A stretch of 64,000 nt of DNA from NCBI RefSeq assembly GCF_024494565.1, contig NZ_JANHDN010000011.1, positions 1 through 64,000 of the forward strand. Direction: 5' to 3'. The stretch is from Halorubrum rutilum (GTDB taxonomy: Archaea; Halobacteriota; Halobacteria; Halobacteriales; Haloferacaceae). Positions 7,856-17,338 of the stretch are shown in pieces. The position numbers and the translations under genes were made by a program. The notes beneath the pieces were generated by a model that made no database searches, had not been told where the DNA came from, and worked only from the letters and a program-made list of their open reading frames with translations. Position 1 is the stretch's first letter; each line of letters opens with the position of its first letter.

Positions 7856-10800
7856 ATGAGCGCTGACCGACCGACCCTCCACGTCGGCGGTCGCGGCGAC
7901 CTGCCGGACGAACCGTGGACGAGCCTCCCGGACGGGACGGCGCTGACCGAACCGGACGGCGCCGCCGAGAGCGGCGCCGACGCGGCCCGGCCGGTCGTGA
8001 TCGTCCGCCTCGGAGCGACCGGCGGCGACGCGGGCGGGCGGCTGCGTCGGGTCCGGGAGCGGTTCCCCGACGCGCCGGTCCTCGCGTACACCGCGGACGA
8101 CGACGCGGACGCCGCGATCGACGCGAGCCGGCTGGGGGTCGAGTACGTCTCCGGGCGGCGGCTGGCGGCCGACGGCGAGACGCTCGCGGAGCGGGCGGCC
8201 GAGCTGGCGGAGTCGGCCGCCGAGCCGGCGGGGCCGGCCGGAAACGAGGTCGCGGGGACGGCGAGCGGGGAGGGCGAGGACCCGTTCCTCGAACGCTTCG
8301 TCCGGATCACCGCCGACCGGACCGCGGAGCTGGAGGAGAAGCTGGACGCGCTGCTCGACCTCGGCCGCGAGCGGCTCGGCCTGTCGATCGGCTACGCGTC
8401 GCACACGACCGACGACCGGTTCGCCGTCCGCCGGCAGCGGGGCGGGGACGAGCTGCTGGAATCGCTGATCGAGCGCGGCGTGATCGACGAGGACGGGACC
8501 ATGCCGCTGGAGGACACGTACTGCCGGCGGACGGTCGGCGGTGTCGGGGACGACGCCGGGAAAGCCGGCGAGGACCCCGGGAGCGACGGAACCGACGCCG
8601 ACGGCGGCGTCGTGGCGTTCACCGACCCCGCCGAGGCGGGGTGGGAGGGCGACCCGACCCACGAGCTGTTCGGGCTCGGGAGCTACATCGGCGGCCGGAT
8701 CGTGGCCGACGGGGAGGTCGTCGGCACCCTCTGTTTCGTCGACGAGTCGAACCGGAGCCGCCCGTTCACCCCCCGGGAGCGGCTGTTCGTCGAGCTGCTC
8801 GCCGACTGGCTCGGCCGGGCGTTCGAGCGCCGTGCGGCCCGCGAGGAGCGCGAGGCGGCCGTCGACCGCCTGGAGGACACCCTCGAACGGATCGACGACG
8901 CGTTCTTCGCGCTGGACGACGAGTGGCGGTTCACCTACGTCAACGAGAAGGCGGCGGCGCTGCTCGACCGGTCCCCCGGGGAGCTCGTCGGCGAGAACGT
9001 CTGGGAGGAGTTCCCCGACGCGGTCGGCGAGACGTACGAGGAGCGCTACCGGCGGGCGATGGCGACCCAGGAGTCGGTGTCGTTCGTGGAGCGCTACGAG
9101 CCCCTCGACCTGTGGACCGAGGTGACGGCGTACCCCTCGTCGGACGGGCTGTCGGTGTTCTTCTCCGACGTCACCGACCGGAAGCGCCGGGAGCGGATCC
9201 TCGAACGCCTCCTCGGCACCGTCGAGGAGATCCAGCGGGCCGACGACAGGGCGGCGGTCGCCGACCGGCTGATCGAGGCCGCCGACGAGATCCTCGGACA
9301 CGAGATCGGCGGCGTGCGGCTGTACGACCCCGACGCCGACCGGCTCCGGCTGGTCGCCACGAGCGACGGGCTCGGCGAGGCGTTCGCCGACCGCGGGCCG
9401 CGGCCGCCCGGCGAGGGGGTCACCGGCGAGGTGTACGCGAGCGGCGAGCCGTGGGTGTGCGACGACGTCGCCGCGCTGGGCGACGACCGCGACTACCACG
9501 AGATGCGCTCGTTCGCGGCCGTGCCGCTCGGCGAGCACGGCGCGTTCGTGGTCGGCGCCCCCGAACCGGGCGCGTTCGACGAGGACGACGTGTCGGTGCT
9601 GGAGCTGCTGGCGACGAACGCCGTCGCCGCGATGGACGCCCACGATCGCCGGCGCCGGCTCCGCACCTACGAGGACGCGCTCAAGAACGTCGACGACATG
9701 GTCTGCGTGCTCGACGCCGACGGCGCCGTGACGTACGCCACCGAGCCGTTCGCCGAGTGGCTCGGCGCGGACTCGGCGGCGCTCGTCGGGCGGCGGATCC
9801 GCGACGCGCTCCCGGCGGCGGACGGCGACCGCGTCGCCGACGCGGTGAACGCGGTCGGCGAGGCCGAGGCGAGGGCGACGGGGAGCGACGCGGGGGAAAA
9901 CGGGAGCGACGCGGGGATCGAGCGGGTGCGACGGGTGGAGGTCGCCGTCGAGCGCGACGGGCGGCGGCGACACGGCGAGCTGCGCCTCTCGCCGCTGTCC
10001 GAGGGGTCGAGCGGGGTCGTCGCGTCGCTGACGGACGTCACCGACCTCCGGCGGACGCGGACGGAGCTCTCGCACGAGCGGGACCGCTTCGACCGGCTGT
10101 TCGAGCGCCTCCCGGACCCCGTGATGGAGGTCGCGCTCGAACCGGACGAGACGGTCATCGCCGGGGTCAACCCGGCGTTCGCGTCGCAGTTCGGCTACGA
10201 CGCGGCCGCGCTCCGCGGGCGGACCATCGACGCGCTCGACATCCGCGACGACCGGCTCGCGGGCCTGGGCGACGAGGCCGGACGCGCCGGCGACGGCGCC
10301 GGGCCGACGGACGGGAGCGGCGAGGCGAGCGAGCGGTCCATCGACGAGCGGGTGCGCGACGAGGGGTTCGTCACGACGGAGGTCCGCCGGCGGACCGTCG
10401 ACGGGCCGCGCGAGTTCCTCTTCCGCGGGTTCGCCTACGAGACCACGGACGGGCGCCGCGCGTTCGGCATCTACACCGACATCACCGACCGGCGGCGCCG
10501 CGAGCGGTACTTCCGGGTCGTCAACCGCATCCTCCGGCACAACCTCCGGAACGAGCTGAACGTCGTCTTCGGCTTCGCGAGCGAAATCGCGAACGACGCC
10601 GCGGACGAGCAGACCGCCGACTACGCCCGCCGGATCGAGACGACGGGGAAGCGGCTCGCCGGCCTCGCGGAGGGGGCGGCCGAGATCAGGCGCGTCGTCG
10701 AGGAGGGGATCGTGAGCGACCCCGACCCCGTGTCGGTGGGGCGGGTCGCCGCGGCGGTCCGCGAGGAGTACGCGGAGCGGTACCCCGAGGCCCGGATCGA

Positions 10801-11167
10801 CGTCGCGGTCCCCGACGACGCCGTCGTCCGCGGCGACGAGCGGCTGGCGGAGGCGATCGGGCACCTCGTCGAGAACGCCGTGGTCCACTCGCGAGGGGAC
10901 GGGCCCAGAGTCGAGATCGCCGCCGAACGCCACCCGGAGACCGGGACCGTCAGCGTGCGCGTCGCCGACGACGGGCCGGGGGTCCCCGAGGGCGTCCGAG
11001 GGGTCATCACGGGCGAGGCGGAGGTGACCCAGCTCAACCACAACACCGGCATCGGGCTGTGGATCGTCGCCTGGATCGTCGAGGCGTACGGCGGCGAGGT
11101 CGCCTTCGGACCGGGGATCGACGGCGAGGGGACGACCGTCACGCTGCGGCTCCCGGCGCCGGAGTGA
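7856..11167 (+). CDS. Multi-domain GAF/PAS sensor histidine kinase
   Basis: This is a soluble kinase of about 1,103 residues. In order it shows an N-terminal receiver-like domain (PVVIVRLGATGGDAG to EYVSGRR, without a clear phospho-Asp site), a GAF domain (LDALLDLGRERLGLSIGYAS), a PAS domain (LERIDDAFFALDDEWRFTYVN), a second GAF domain (ILGHEIGGVRLYDPDADRL), two more PAS domains, and a HisKA/HATPase core. The phospho-acceptor is about His895 in ILRHNLRNELN; HLVENAVVHSRGDGP is the N box and DDGPGVPEG the G1 box. ATG 7856 is my preferred start; GTG 7757 in frame would add 33 residues. Two short out-of-frame ATGs (7746, 7753) lie closer to the promoter. No partner regulator is adjacent. Confidence 0.9.
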   Translation: MSADRPTLHVGGRGDLPDEPWTSLPDGTALTEPDGAAESGADAARPVVIVRLGATGGDAGGRLRRVRERFPDAPVLAYTADDDADAAIDASRLGVEYVSGRRLAADGETLAERAAELAESAAEPAGPAGNEVAGTASGEGEDPFLERFVRITADRTAELEEKLDALLDLGRERLGLSIGYASHTTDDRFAVRRQRGGDELLESLIERGVIDEDGTMPLEDTYCRRTVGGVGDDAGKAGEDPGSDGTDADGGVVAFTDPAEAGWEGDPTHELFGLGSYIGGRIVADGEVVGTLCFVDESNRSRPFTPRERLFVELLADWLGRAFERRAAREEREAAVDRLEDTLERIDDAFFALDDEWRFTYVNEKAAALLDRSPGELVGENVWEEFPDAVGETYEERYRRAMATQESVSFVERYEPLDLWTEVTAYPSSDGLSVFFSDVTDRKRRERILERLLGTVEEIQRADDRAAVADRLIEAADEILGHEIGGVRLYDPDADRLRLVATSDGLGEAFADRGPRPPGEGVTGEVYASGEPWVCDDVAALGDDRDYHEMRSFAAVPLGEHGAFVVGAPEPGAFDEDDVSVLELLATNAVAAMDAHDRRRRLRTYEDALKNVDDMVCVLDADGAVTYATEPFAEWLGADSAALVGRRIRDALPAADGDRVADAVNAVGEAEARATGSDAGENGSDAGIERVRRVEVAVERDGRRRHGELRLSPLSEGSSGVVASLTDVTDLRRTRTELSHERDRFDRLFERLPDPVMEVALEPDETVIAGVNPAFASQFGYDAAALRGRTIDALDIRDDRLAGLGDEAGRAGDGAGPTDGSGEASERSIDERVRDEGFVTTEVRRRTVDGPREFLFRGFAYETTDGRRAFGIYTDITDRRRRERYFRVVNRILRHNLRNELNVVFGFASEIANDAADEQTADYARRIETTGKRLAGLAEGAAEIRRVVEEGIVSDPDPVSVGRVAAAVREEYAERYPEARIDVAVPDDAVVRGDERLAEAIGHLVENAVVHSRGDGPRVEIAAERHPETGTVSVRVADDGPGVPEGVRGVITGEAEVTQLNHNTGIGLWIVAWIVEAYGGEVAFGPGIDGEGTTVTLRLPAPE

Positions 11168-11284
11168 GCGGGGCGGCGCGCCGGGGCGGACCGAGACCGC
11201 GTCGCGCGACGCTCCGCGCGTCCGTCGCGGCCTCGGCGCCCGCGTTCCGACCCGTTTATGGTCGCCGCCCCGTCCCGTGAGGGT

Positions 11285-11833
11285 ATGACCGACGACGAGC
11301 GACGACGCGAGCTGATCGCCGCGCTCCGCGCGGCCGACGCCGTCAAATTCGGCGAGTTCGAGCTCTCGCACGGCGGGACGAGCGACTACTACGTCGACAA
11401 GTACCTGTTCGAGACCGACCCGGAGGCGCTGACGCTCGTGAGCGAGGCGTTCGCGGCCCGGCTCGCCGAGACGGACGCGAAGCTCGCGGGGGTCGCGCTC
11501 GGCGCGGTCCCGCTCGTGGCCGTGACGGCCGCCGAGCTGGGCCGCCCGTACGTCATCGCGCGCAAGTCGGCGAAGGAGTACGGCACCGGCAACCGCATCG
11601 AGGGTCGGCTCGACGAGGGCGAGGCGGTCGTCGTGTTAGAGGACATCGCCACGACCGGGCGGTCGGCCGTCGACGCCGTCGAGGCGCTGCGGGAGGCCGG
11701 CGCGACCGTGGACCGCGTGCTCGTCGTCGTCGACCGCGAGGAGGGGGCCGAGGAGCTGTTGGCCGAACACGACGTCGAGCTGGAGTCGCTGCTGACGGCG
11801 ACGGAGCTGCTGGCGGAGCGCGACGAGGGGTAG
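11285..11833 (+). CDS. pyrE: Orotate phosphoribosyltransferase
   Basis: This 182-residue enzyme joins orotate and PRPP to give orotidine 5'-phosphate in de novo pyrimidine synthesis. It has the PRPP-binding signature [21 protein letters not shown], the catalytic-loop region [17 protein letters not shown] and the N-terminal [20 protein letters not shown] typical of PyrE. ATG 11285 starts the usual [14 protein letters not shown] helix; the in-frame GTG at 11258 would add nine unlikely residues. It is convergent with the MoxR gene, whose stop lies only 17 bp beyond. Confidence 0.95.
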   Translation: MTDDERRRELIAALRAADAVKFGEFELSHGGTSDYYVDKYLFETDPEALTLVSEAFAARLAETDAKLAGVALGAVPLVAVTAAELGRPYVIARKSAKEYGTGNRIEGRLDEGEAVVVLEDIATTGRSAVDAVEALREAGATVDRVLVVVDREEGAEELLAEHDVELESLLTATELLAERDEG

Positions 11834-11850
11834 GCGGTCTCCGCCCGGCG

Positions 11851-12813
11851 TCACGCCTCGGCCGCCTCGACCGTCGGCACCGCGACCCGGTCGAGGACGT
11901 CGGCGATCACGTCGCGCTCGTCGGCGTCGTTGACGGCGGCGTCCGGGGTCAGGACGAGCCGGTGCGCGAGCGTCGGCTCCGCGACGCGCTTCACGTCGTC
12001 CGGGGTGACGAACTCGCGGCCGGCGAGGACCGCGGCGGCGCGGGCCGTCTCGAACAGCCGCTGGGTGCCGCGGGGCGAGACGCCGACGTCGACGCGGCGA
12101 TCCTCGCGGGTCGCGCGGGCGAGCGCGGCCATGTATTCCAGGAGGTCGTCCTCGACACGGACCGTCTCCGGCACCTCGCGGAGCGCCGCGACGGCGTCGG
12201 GGTCCAGCACGCGCTCGACCGTCGGCGCCCGCTCGGCGCGGCCCGCGCGCCGCCGGAGCAGCTCGACCTCGCCGTCGTCGTCGGGGTAGCCGATCGAGGT
12301 CTTGACCGCGAAGCGGTCGAGCTGCGCCTCGGGCAGCGGGAACGCGCCCTCGCTCTCGACCGGGTTCTGCGTCGCGATGACGTAGAACGGGCTCGGCAGC
12401 TCGTGGGTGTCGCCGTCGACGGTCACCTGCCCCTCCTCCATCGCCTCCAGCAGCGCGGCCTGCGTCTTCGGCGGCGCGCGGTTGATCTCGTCGGCGAGCA
12501 CGACGTTCGCGAAGACCGGGCCGGGCGAGAACGAGAAGGAGCCGTCGCGCTCGTCGAAGACGTTGGTGCCGGTGACGTCGGACGGGAGGAGGTCCGGGGT
12601 GAACTGGATCCGGGAGAACTCCAAGCCGAGCGCGGTCGCGAACGAGCGCGCCGAGAGGGTCTTGCCGGTGCCGGGCGCGTCCTCCAAGAGGACGTGGCCG
12701 CGGGCGAGGATCCCGAGCGTCACGCGGTCGAGGAACTCGCGGTCGGCGACGACCGCGCCGCCGACCTCGTCGACGACGCGCGAGCAGGCCGCCGCGGCTT
12801 CGGGGACGTCCAT
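11851..12813 (-). CDS. MoxR-family AAA+ ATPase
   Basis: This 320-residue ATPase has Walker A EDAPGTGKT (about residues 44-52), Walker B VVLADEINRAPPKTQAALLEAMEE, sensor 1 VIATQNPVESEG and the MoxR lid with GVSPRGTQRL. MoxR proteins act as chaperones that mature or activate vWA-domain partners, usually DUF58 proteins. The likely partner set is the operon at 3065-6486, unusually separated from this gene. ATG 12813 (MDVPEAAAACSRVVDEVGG) is chosen because the frame further upstream is Arg-rich non-coding sequence that runs into the tRNA. Confidence 0.93.
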   Translation of the reverse strand: MDVPEAAAACSRVVDEVGGAVVADREFLDRVTLGILARGHVLLEDAPGTGKTLSARSFATALGLEFSRIQFTPDLLPSDVTGTNVFDERDGSFSFSPGPVFANVVLADEINRAPPKTQAALLEAMEEGQVTVDGDTHELPSPFYVIATQNPVESEGAFPLPEAQLDRFAVKTSIGYPDDDGEVELLRRRAGRAERAPTVERVLDPDAVAALREVPETVRVEDDLLEYMAALARATREDRRVDVGVSPRGTQRLFETARAAAVLAGREFVTPDDVKRVAEPTLAHRLVLTPDAAVNDADERDVIADVLDRVAVPTVEAAEA

Positions 12814-12956
12814 ACCGGCCGCACGGGAGCCGCCCCGAAAAGCGTTGCCGGCGGGGGTCCGAGGACGGTCGCGCCGCGGCGACGAGGGGGCGCCGCCGAG
12901 GGGGCGCCGCCGGCGATCGAAACGCATAACAGCGGAACCGGCCAACACGGAGGTGA

Positions 12957-13041
12957 GCCGAGGTAGCCTAGCCTGGCCAAGGCGGTAGATTCGAAATCTA
13001 CTGTCCATTCGGACACCGGAGTTCAAATCTCCGCCTCGGCG
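12957..13041 (+). tRNA. tRNA-Ser (anticodon CGA)
   Basis: The 85-nt gene has acceptor arms GCCGAGG (12957-12963) and CCTCGGC (13034-13040), a D arm starting TAGCCTAGCCTGGCCAAGGC, the anticodon stem-loop GTAGA-TTCGAAA-TCTAC with anticodon CGA, an extended class II variable arm (TGTCCATTCGGACA) and a T arm CGGAG-TTCAAAT-CTCCG. It reads UCG serine codons. CCA is not encoded, as is usual in haloarchaea. No intron is seen. No integrase or att-like duplication lies next to it. Confidence 0.97.
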
Positions 13042-13159
13042 CTTCTCCCGAGTTCCGCGCGTCAAGCCGCGGCGCCGGCGATTTATACGCGACGCCACGC
13101 GCGATCAGCCGGCGGCGCCCCGGGGAAAGAGCCATACGTCGCGCCCGTGACCGAATCGT

Positions 13160-13522
13160 ATGTCCGACGCGACCCTGTACGACCGCCTCGGCGGCGAGCC
13201 GGCCGTCGGCGCGGTCGTCAACGAGTTCTACGAGCGGGTGCTGGCCGACGAGCGGGTGGCGCACCACTTCGACGACGTCGACATGGCCGACCAGCGGTCT
13301 CACCAGACGAAGTTCCTGAGCGCGGTCACCGGCGGGCCGATGGCGTACGAGGGCGACGACATGGAGACGGCCCACGAGGGGCTGGGAGTCACGGAGGACG
13401 AGTTCGACGCGATCGCGGCGCACCTCGACGCGGCGCTCCGCGAGTTCGACGTCGCCGACGCGGACCGGGAGGTGGTGATGGAGACGGTCGAGGGGTACCG
13501 CGACGACATCGTCGAGGCGTGA
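13160..13522 (+). CDS. Truncated haemoglobin, group I-like
   Basis: This 120-residue 2-on-2 globin begins MSDATLYDRLGGEPAVGAVV, the standard start of the family. It has the B/C helix NEFYERVLADERVAHHF, the E-helix region QRSHQTKFLSAVTGG and the proximal haem-ligand His in METAHEGLGV. Truncated haemoglobins bind O2, NO or CO and are linked to NO detoxification or redox sensing. The gene is complete and monocistronic, just downstream of tRNA-Ser. Confidence 0.93.
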   Translation: MSDATLYDRLGGEPAVGAVVNEFYERVLADERVAHHFDDVDMADQRSHQTKFLSAVTGGPMAYEGDDMETAHEGLGVTEDEFDAIAAHLDAALREFDVADADREVVMETVEGYRDDIVEA

Positions 13523-13570
13523 CCGGCGGGTAGCGGGCGAACGGGAGCGACCGGGAGCGCGAGCGATCCC

Positions 13571-13882
13571 CTACGACTCCCCGCCCAACGACTCCTGTTC
13601 GCCTCCGGCGTCGCCCCGCAGCCGACGCCGGCGCTTGTCGTACGCCGCCTCCAGCTTCGCGTTCGTCGCCCGCGAGACGAGGTAACAGTCGACGTCGTCG
13701 CCGTCGCGGGGGTGCGCGCTCGCGACCCAGACGTGGCCGTCCCCCGTCGAGAGGTCGGCCGCCCAGCGCTCCGCGGCCGCGCGGCTCTCGAACGAGTGGC
13801 GGGGGCCGTCCTCGAAGACGAGCCGCCCCACCTTGGCGTTTCGCTTGCGCGCCGAGGGCTTCACCGCGACGACGACGCTCAC
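13571..13882 (-). CDS. Conserved haloarchaeal hypothetical protein
   Basis: This 103-residue, basic, soluble protein begins MSVVVAVKPSARKRNAKVGRLVFEDG. It has a small alpha/beta part (SFESRAAAERWAADLSTGDGHVWVASAHPRDGDDVDCYLVS) and a charged tail with an Arg run (YDKRRRRLRGDAGGEQES). The high Lys/Arg content, against an acidic proteome background, suggests nucleic-acid or ribosome contact, but I do not recognise a family with a known role. A TATA-like TTAAAAA region lies about 25 bp upstream of the start. Confidence 0.75.
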   Translation of the reverse strand: MSVVVAVKPSARKRNAKVGRLVFEDGPRHSFESRAAAERWAADLSTGDGHVWVASAHPRDGDDVDCYLVSRATNAKLEAAYDKRRRRLRGDAGGEQESLGGES

Positions 13883-13930
13883 GGGCGTCGTTCGAGCGGG
13901 CTCGCTTAAAAACCTCGTCAGACGCTGCCG

Positions 13931-13993
13931 GTCGGGGCGCGGGACGGCCCAGTCAGGGCGCGGGACGGCCTAGTCGCGGCGCCGGACGGCCTA
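13931..13993. repeat. Three tandem 21-bp repeats
   Basis: Three head-to-tail 21-bp units begin at 13931, 13952 and 13973, each close to GTCRGGGCGCGGGACGGCCTA; the third differs at two or three positions. They fill the gap between the divergent genes at 13882 and 14063. They may be a simple slippage product or stacked regulator sites upstream of the trehalose-synthase-like gene. Confidence 0.85.
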
Positions 13994-14062
13994 TCGCCGT
14001 CGACGGGCAGGGACGACCGGCGAACCGCAAGAATCCAGACCCTCGCCTCCCTACCCGAACTC

Positions 14063-15730
14063 ATGAGCGACCCGGCCTGGTACGAGGACGCGACGATCTA
14101 CTCGCTCGACGTCAAGACGTTCAACGACGGCGACGGCGACGGGTGGGGCGACTTTCGGGGGGCGACCGAGCGCCTGGACTACCTCGACGAGCTCGGGGTC
14201 GACGCGCTCTGGGTCCGGCCGTTCTACCCGAGCCCGCTCCGCGACAACGGGTACGACGTCGCCGACTACTACGGCGTCGACGACCGGCTGGGGAGCCTCG
14301 ACGACTTCCGCGAGTTCGCCGACCGGGCGCACGAGCGCGGCATCCGGGTGATCACCGACCTCGTCTTCAACCACACCTCGGACGAGCACGAGTGGTTCCG
14401 GCGCGCCCGCGAGGACCCCGAGTCGGAGTACCACGACTACTACCTGTGGACGAGCCACCCGGACGACGCCCACCAGCGCGGCAACATCTTCCCGGAGTAC
14501 GAGGACGGCGTCTGGACCCACGACGAGGTCGCGGGCAAACACTACTTCCACCAGTTCTACGGCCACCAGCCCGACCTCAACGTCGCGAACCCCGCGGTCC
14601 GCGGGGAGCTGTACGACGTGCTCCGGTTCTGGCTCGACCAGGGCGCCGACGGCTTCCGGATCGACGCCGCCCACCCGATGCTGATGCCGAAGGGCCACGA
14701 CGCGACCACCCTCGACGAGACCGACCTCGGCGACGCCATCGAGCTGTTCAGGGAGATGCGGCGGGTCGTCGAGGCGGAGCAGTCGGACGCGGTGTTGCTG
14801 GCCGAGGCCGACGACGAGCCGGAGCACCTCGACTACTACTTCGGCGACGGCGAGGCGTTCCACCTGCAGTTCAACTTCGTGATGAACGCGCACCTCACCT
14901 ACGCGGTCGGCGTGAAGGACACGTGGCCGCTCCGGCGGGCGGAGGAGATCCTGCCGGACGTCTCCGAGGTGGGCGGCTGGGTGAACTTCCTGCGGAACCA
15001 CGACGAGTGGAACCTGCTGAAGCTCCCCGAGGAGGCGTTCGAGCACGCCCGCGAGTACTTCGGCGACGACGCCGGCGACTCCTGGATCTTCGAGCGCGGC
15101 CACCGGCTCCGGCTCGCCGACCTGTACGCCGGCGACCGCGACCGGATCGCCGTCGCCCACAGCCTCCTCTTCTCGTTGCCCGGCTCCGTCGCGCTCCAGT
15201 CCGGCGACGAGATCGGCATGGGCGCGGACCTCTCCCTGCCGGAGCGCGAGGCGGTCCGCACCCCGATGCAGTGGGACGACTCGGCGAACGGCGGCTTCTC
15301 GACCGCCGCCCCCGAAGACTGCTACAACCCCGTGGTCGACGAGGGGAAGTACGCCTACGATCGCGTGAACGTCGCCGCCCAGCGCGGCGACCCCGACTCG
15401 CTGCTCTCGCGGGTCAAGGCGCTCGTGGCGGCCCGCGACGCCTGCCCCGAGATCGCCCGGGGCGACTACCGAGCGCTCGACACCGACCACAAGGAGACGC
15501 GCGTCCACCGGTTCGACGGCGACGGTGAGGGAGCCGACGGAAACGAGACCGTCCTGCTCTGCGCGCACAACCTCGCGGACGGGCACCGCGAGGAGGTCGT
15601 CGGCTTCGACGTCGACCCGGCCACCGTCGAGCACGTCGTCGGCGACGGCGGGCACTACGTCGCGGAGGGAGGCGTCACGTTCGAGCTCGACGCCTGCGAC
15701 TACGTCTGGCTGCGCGGCGAGAAGCGGTAG
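14063..15730 (+). CDS. GH13 trehalose synthase / alpha-amylase family protein
   Basis: This 555-residue enzyme opens WYEDATIYSLDVKTFNDGDG, the characteristic start of the TreS branch of glycoside hydrolase family 13. The catalytic triad is visible: nucleophile Asp in DGFRIDAAHPM, acid/base Glu in VLLAEADDEPEHLDYYF and the stabilising Asp in FLRNHDEWN. TreS interconverts maltose and trehalose; close relatives act as alpha-glucosidases. A C-terminal beta-sandwich domain follows (RVHRFDGDGEGADGNETVLLC). Trehalose is used as an osmolyte in some haloarchaea, which would suit the organism, but the exact specificity cannot be read from sequence. Confidence 0.85.
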   Translation: MSDPAWYEDATIYSLDVKTFNDGDGDGWGDFRGATERLDYLDELGVDALWVRPFYPSPLRDNGYDVADYYGVDDRLGSLDDFREFADRAHERGIRVITDLVFNHTSDEHEWFRRAREDPESEYHDYYLWTSHPDDAHQRGNIFPEYEDGVWTHDEVAGKHYFHQFYGHQPDLNVANPAVRGELYDVLRFWLDQGADGFRIDAAHPMLMPKGHDATTLDETDLGDAIELFREMRRVVEAEQSDAVLLAEADDEPEHLDYYFGDGEAFHLQFNFVMNAHLTYAVGVKDTWPLRRAEEILPDVSEVGGWVNFLRNHDEWNLLKLPEEAFEHAREYFGDDAGDSWIFERGHRLRLADLYAGDRDRIAVAHSLLFSLPGSVALQSGDEIGMGADLSLPEREAVRTPMQWDDSANGGFSTAAPEDCYNPVVDEGKYAYDRVNVAAQRGDPDSLLSRVKALVAARDACPEIARGDYRALDTDHKETRVHRFDGDGEGADGNETVLLCAHNLADGHREEVVGFDVDPATVEHVVGDGGHYVAEGGVTFELDACDYVWLRGEKR

Positions 15731-15769
15731 CGACGACGGCGCGTCCGGTCGAGGCGGGGCCCTCGCCGT

Positions 15770-17338
15770 TCAGTCGTCCGCGATCGCGCTCGGTTCCGCG
15801 TCCGCCTCGGCCGAGAGCAGTCGGTCGAGCCCGTCGACCATCGCGACGACGCTGGCGCGGGTGATGTCCGCGTCCGTCGAGGAGACCGAGACGGACCGGT
15901 CGCCGCGCGAGAGGTCGACCTCGACGGTGACGACCGCGTCGGTGCCGCCGGTGATCGCGTCGACGTGGTAGGAGTCGAGGTCGAAGGAGACGCCGCCGGG
16001 ACCGTCGCCCTCGGCGCCGTCGGCGTCGGCGGCGCCGTCGTCCGCCAGCGCGGCCCGCACGGCTTCGAGGCCGGCGTCGACGGGGCCGGCGCCCGTGCCG
16101 GAGGCGACCCGCTCCTCGTCGCCGACGCGGAGCCGGACGGACGCGGTGGGGAGGTTCCCCCCGGAGGTGGCCGTCAGGTCGACGAGCTCGACGCGGCGGT
16201 CGCGCTCGCGGCCCTGCACGTCCTCGGTGATCGCGAGCAGGTCGGCGTCCGTGACGCGTTTCCCGCGGTCGCCGAGCTCCTTCACGCGGCTCACGACCGC
16301 GCTCAGCTCGTCGTCGTCGACCGCGACGTCGTGCTCGGCGAGCGCGGCCTTGACGCCGGCGCGGCCGGCGTGCTTGCCGAGGACGAGCCGGCGCTCGCGC
16401 CCCACGGTCTCCGGCGGGTACGGCTCGTACATCGTCCCGTCCTTCAGGGTTCCGTCGGTGTGGATCCCGGACTCGTGGGCGAAGGCGTTGGCGCCGCAGA
16501 CCGCCTTGTTCGGCGGGAGTGCGACGCCGGTCGCCTCCGAGACGGTCCGGCAGAGCCGATAGAGCCGCTCCAGCTCGACCGTGTCGACGTCGTACGACCG
16601 GTCGAGCGCGACGGCGACCTCTTCGAGGGCGACGTTGCCGGCGCGCTCGCCGACGCCCATCACGGTGCCGTGGACGGTGTCGGCGCCCGCCTTCAGCCCG
16701 GCGTGGACGTTCGCCACGCCGAAGCCGAGGTCGTCGTGGGTGTGGAGGCTCGTCGGGCCGAGCTCGGCGAGCCGGGAGACGACCGCCGCGGTGCGCTCCG
16801 GGTCGGCCGCGCCGACCGTGTCGCAGTAGCAGATCCGGTCGGCGCCCGCGTCGAGGCCCGCGCCGAGCAGGCGTTCGAGGTAGTCGAGGTCGGCGCGCGA
16901 GCCGTCCTCGCCGAGCACCTCGACCCAGAGGCCGTGGTCCGTGGCGTACTCGACGAGCTCGACCGTCGTCTCGACCACCTCGTCGCGGGTCGAGCCGACC
17001 TTCGTCTCGACGTGTTTGTCCGAGGCGGGCACGACGAGGTTGATCCCGTCGACGCCGCAGTCGAGCGCGTGGTCGACGTCGCGTTTCACCCCGCGGGCGA
17101 AGCTCGTCACGGTCGCGTCGAGCCCCTCGCCGGCGACCCGGCGGATGGCCTCGCGCTCGCCCGCGGAGGTGCACGCCGAGCCGGCCTCGATCAGGTGCAT
17201 CCCCGCCGCGTCGAGCGCGCGGGCGACGTCGACCTTCTCGGCCGGCGCCAGCGAGACGCCGGGCATCTGCTCGCCGTCGCGCAGGGTGGTGTCTAACAGC
17301 TGTACCTCGTCGAGGTCGGTGAGTGGTGTTCGGGTCAA
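15770..17338 (-). CDS. cimA: (R)-citramalate synthase / 2-isopropylmalate synthase
   Basis: This 522-residue enzyme of the HMGL-like/LeuA family condenses acetyl-CoA with pyruvate (citramalate route to isoleucine) or 2-oxoisovalerate (leucine). It has the N-terminal LLDTTLRDGEQMPGVSL motif, metal-binding HTHDDLGFGVAN, the acetyl-CoA region GVGERAGNVALEEV, ANAFAHESGIHTDG, and a C-terminal LeuA_dimer regulatory domain (about 385-510) with an inserted acidic stretch DDGAADADGAEGDG. Haloarchaea usually carry two such paralogues and sequence alone does not cleanly separate them. The overall form resembles the gene annotated cimA/leuA1. Confidence 0.85.
   Translation of the reverse strand: MTRTPLTDLDEVQLLDTTLRDGEQMPGVSLAPAEKVDVARALDAAGMHLIEAGSACTSAGEREAIRRVAGEGLDATVTSFARGVKRDVDHALDCGVDGINLVVPASDKHVETKVGSTRDEVVETTVELVEYATDHGLWVEVLGEDGSRADLDYLERLLGAGLDAGADRICYCDTVGAADPERTAAVVSRLAELGPTSLHTHDDLGFGVANVHAGLKAGADTVHGTVMGVGERAGNVALEEVAVALDRSYDVDTVELERLYRLCRTVSEATGVALPPNKAVCGANAFAHESGIHTDGTLKDGTMYEPYPPETVGRERRLVLGKHAGRAGVKAALAEHDVAVDDDELSAVVSRVKELGDRGKRVTDADLLAITEDVQGRERDRRVELVDLTATSGGNLPTASVRLRVGDEERVASGTGAGPVDAGLEAVRAALADDGAADADGAEGDGPGGVSFDLDSYHVDAITGGTDAVVTVEVDLSRGDRSVSVSSTDADITRASVVAMVDGLDRLLSAEADAEPSAIADD

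Noticed and set aside
7746..7866. Short ATG frames at 7746 and 7753 as the true start of the large kinase
   Set aside because: Both are out of frame and end within 120 bp; they could be leader peptides but nothing more supports them.
7832..11371. 1,179-codon reverse ORF opposite the large kinase
   Set aside because: Very long but compositionally a shadow (Arg/Pro/Asp/Val repeats); forward-strand GAF, PAS and HATPase motifs are decisive.
12957..13041. tRNA-Ser as an integration site for a mobile element
   Set aside because: No integrase gene and no downstream copy of the tRNA 3' end is visible.
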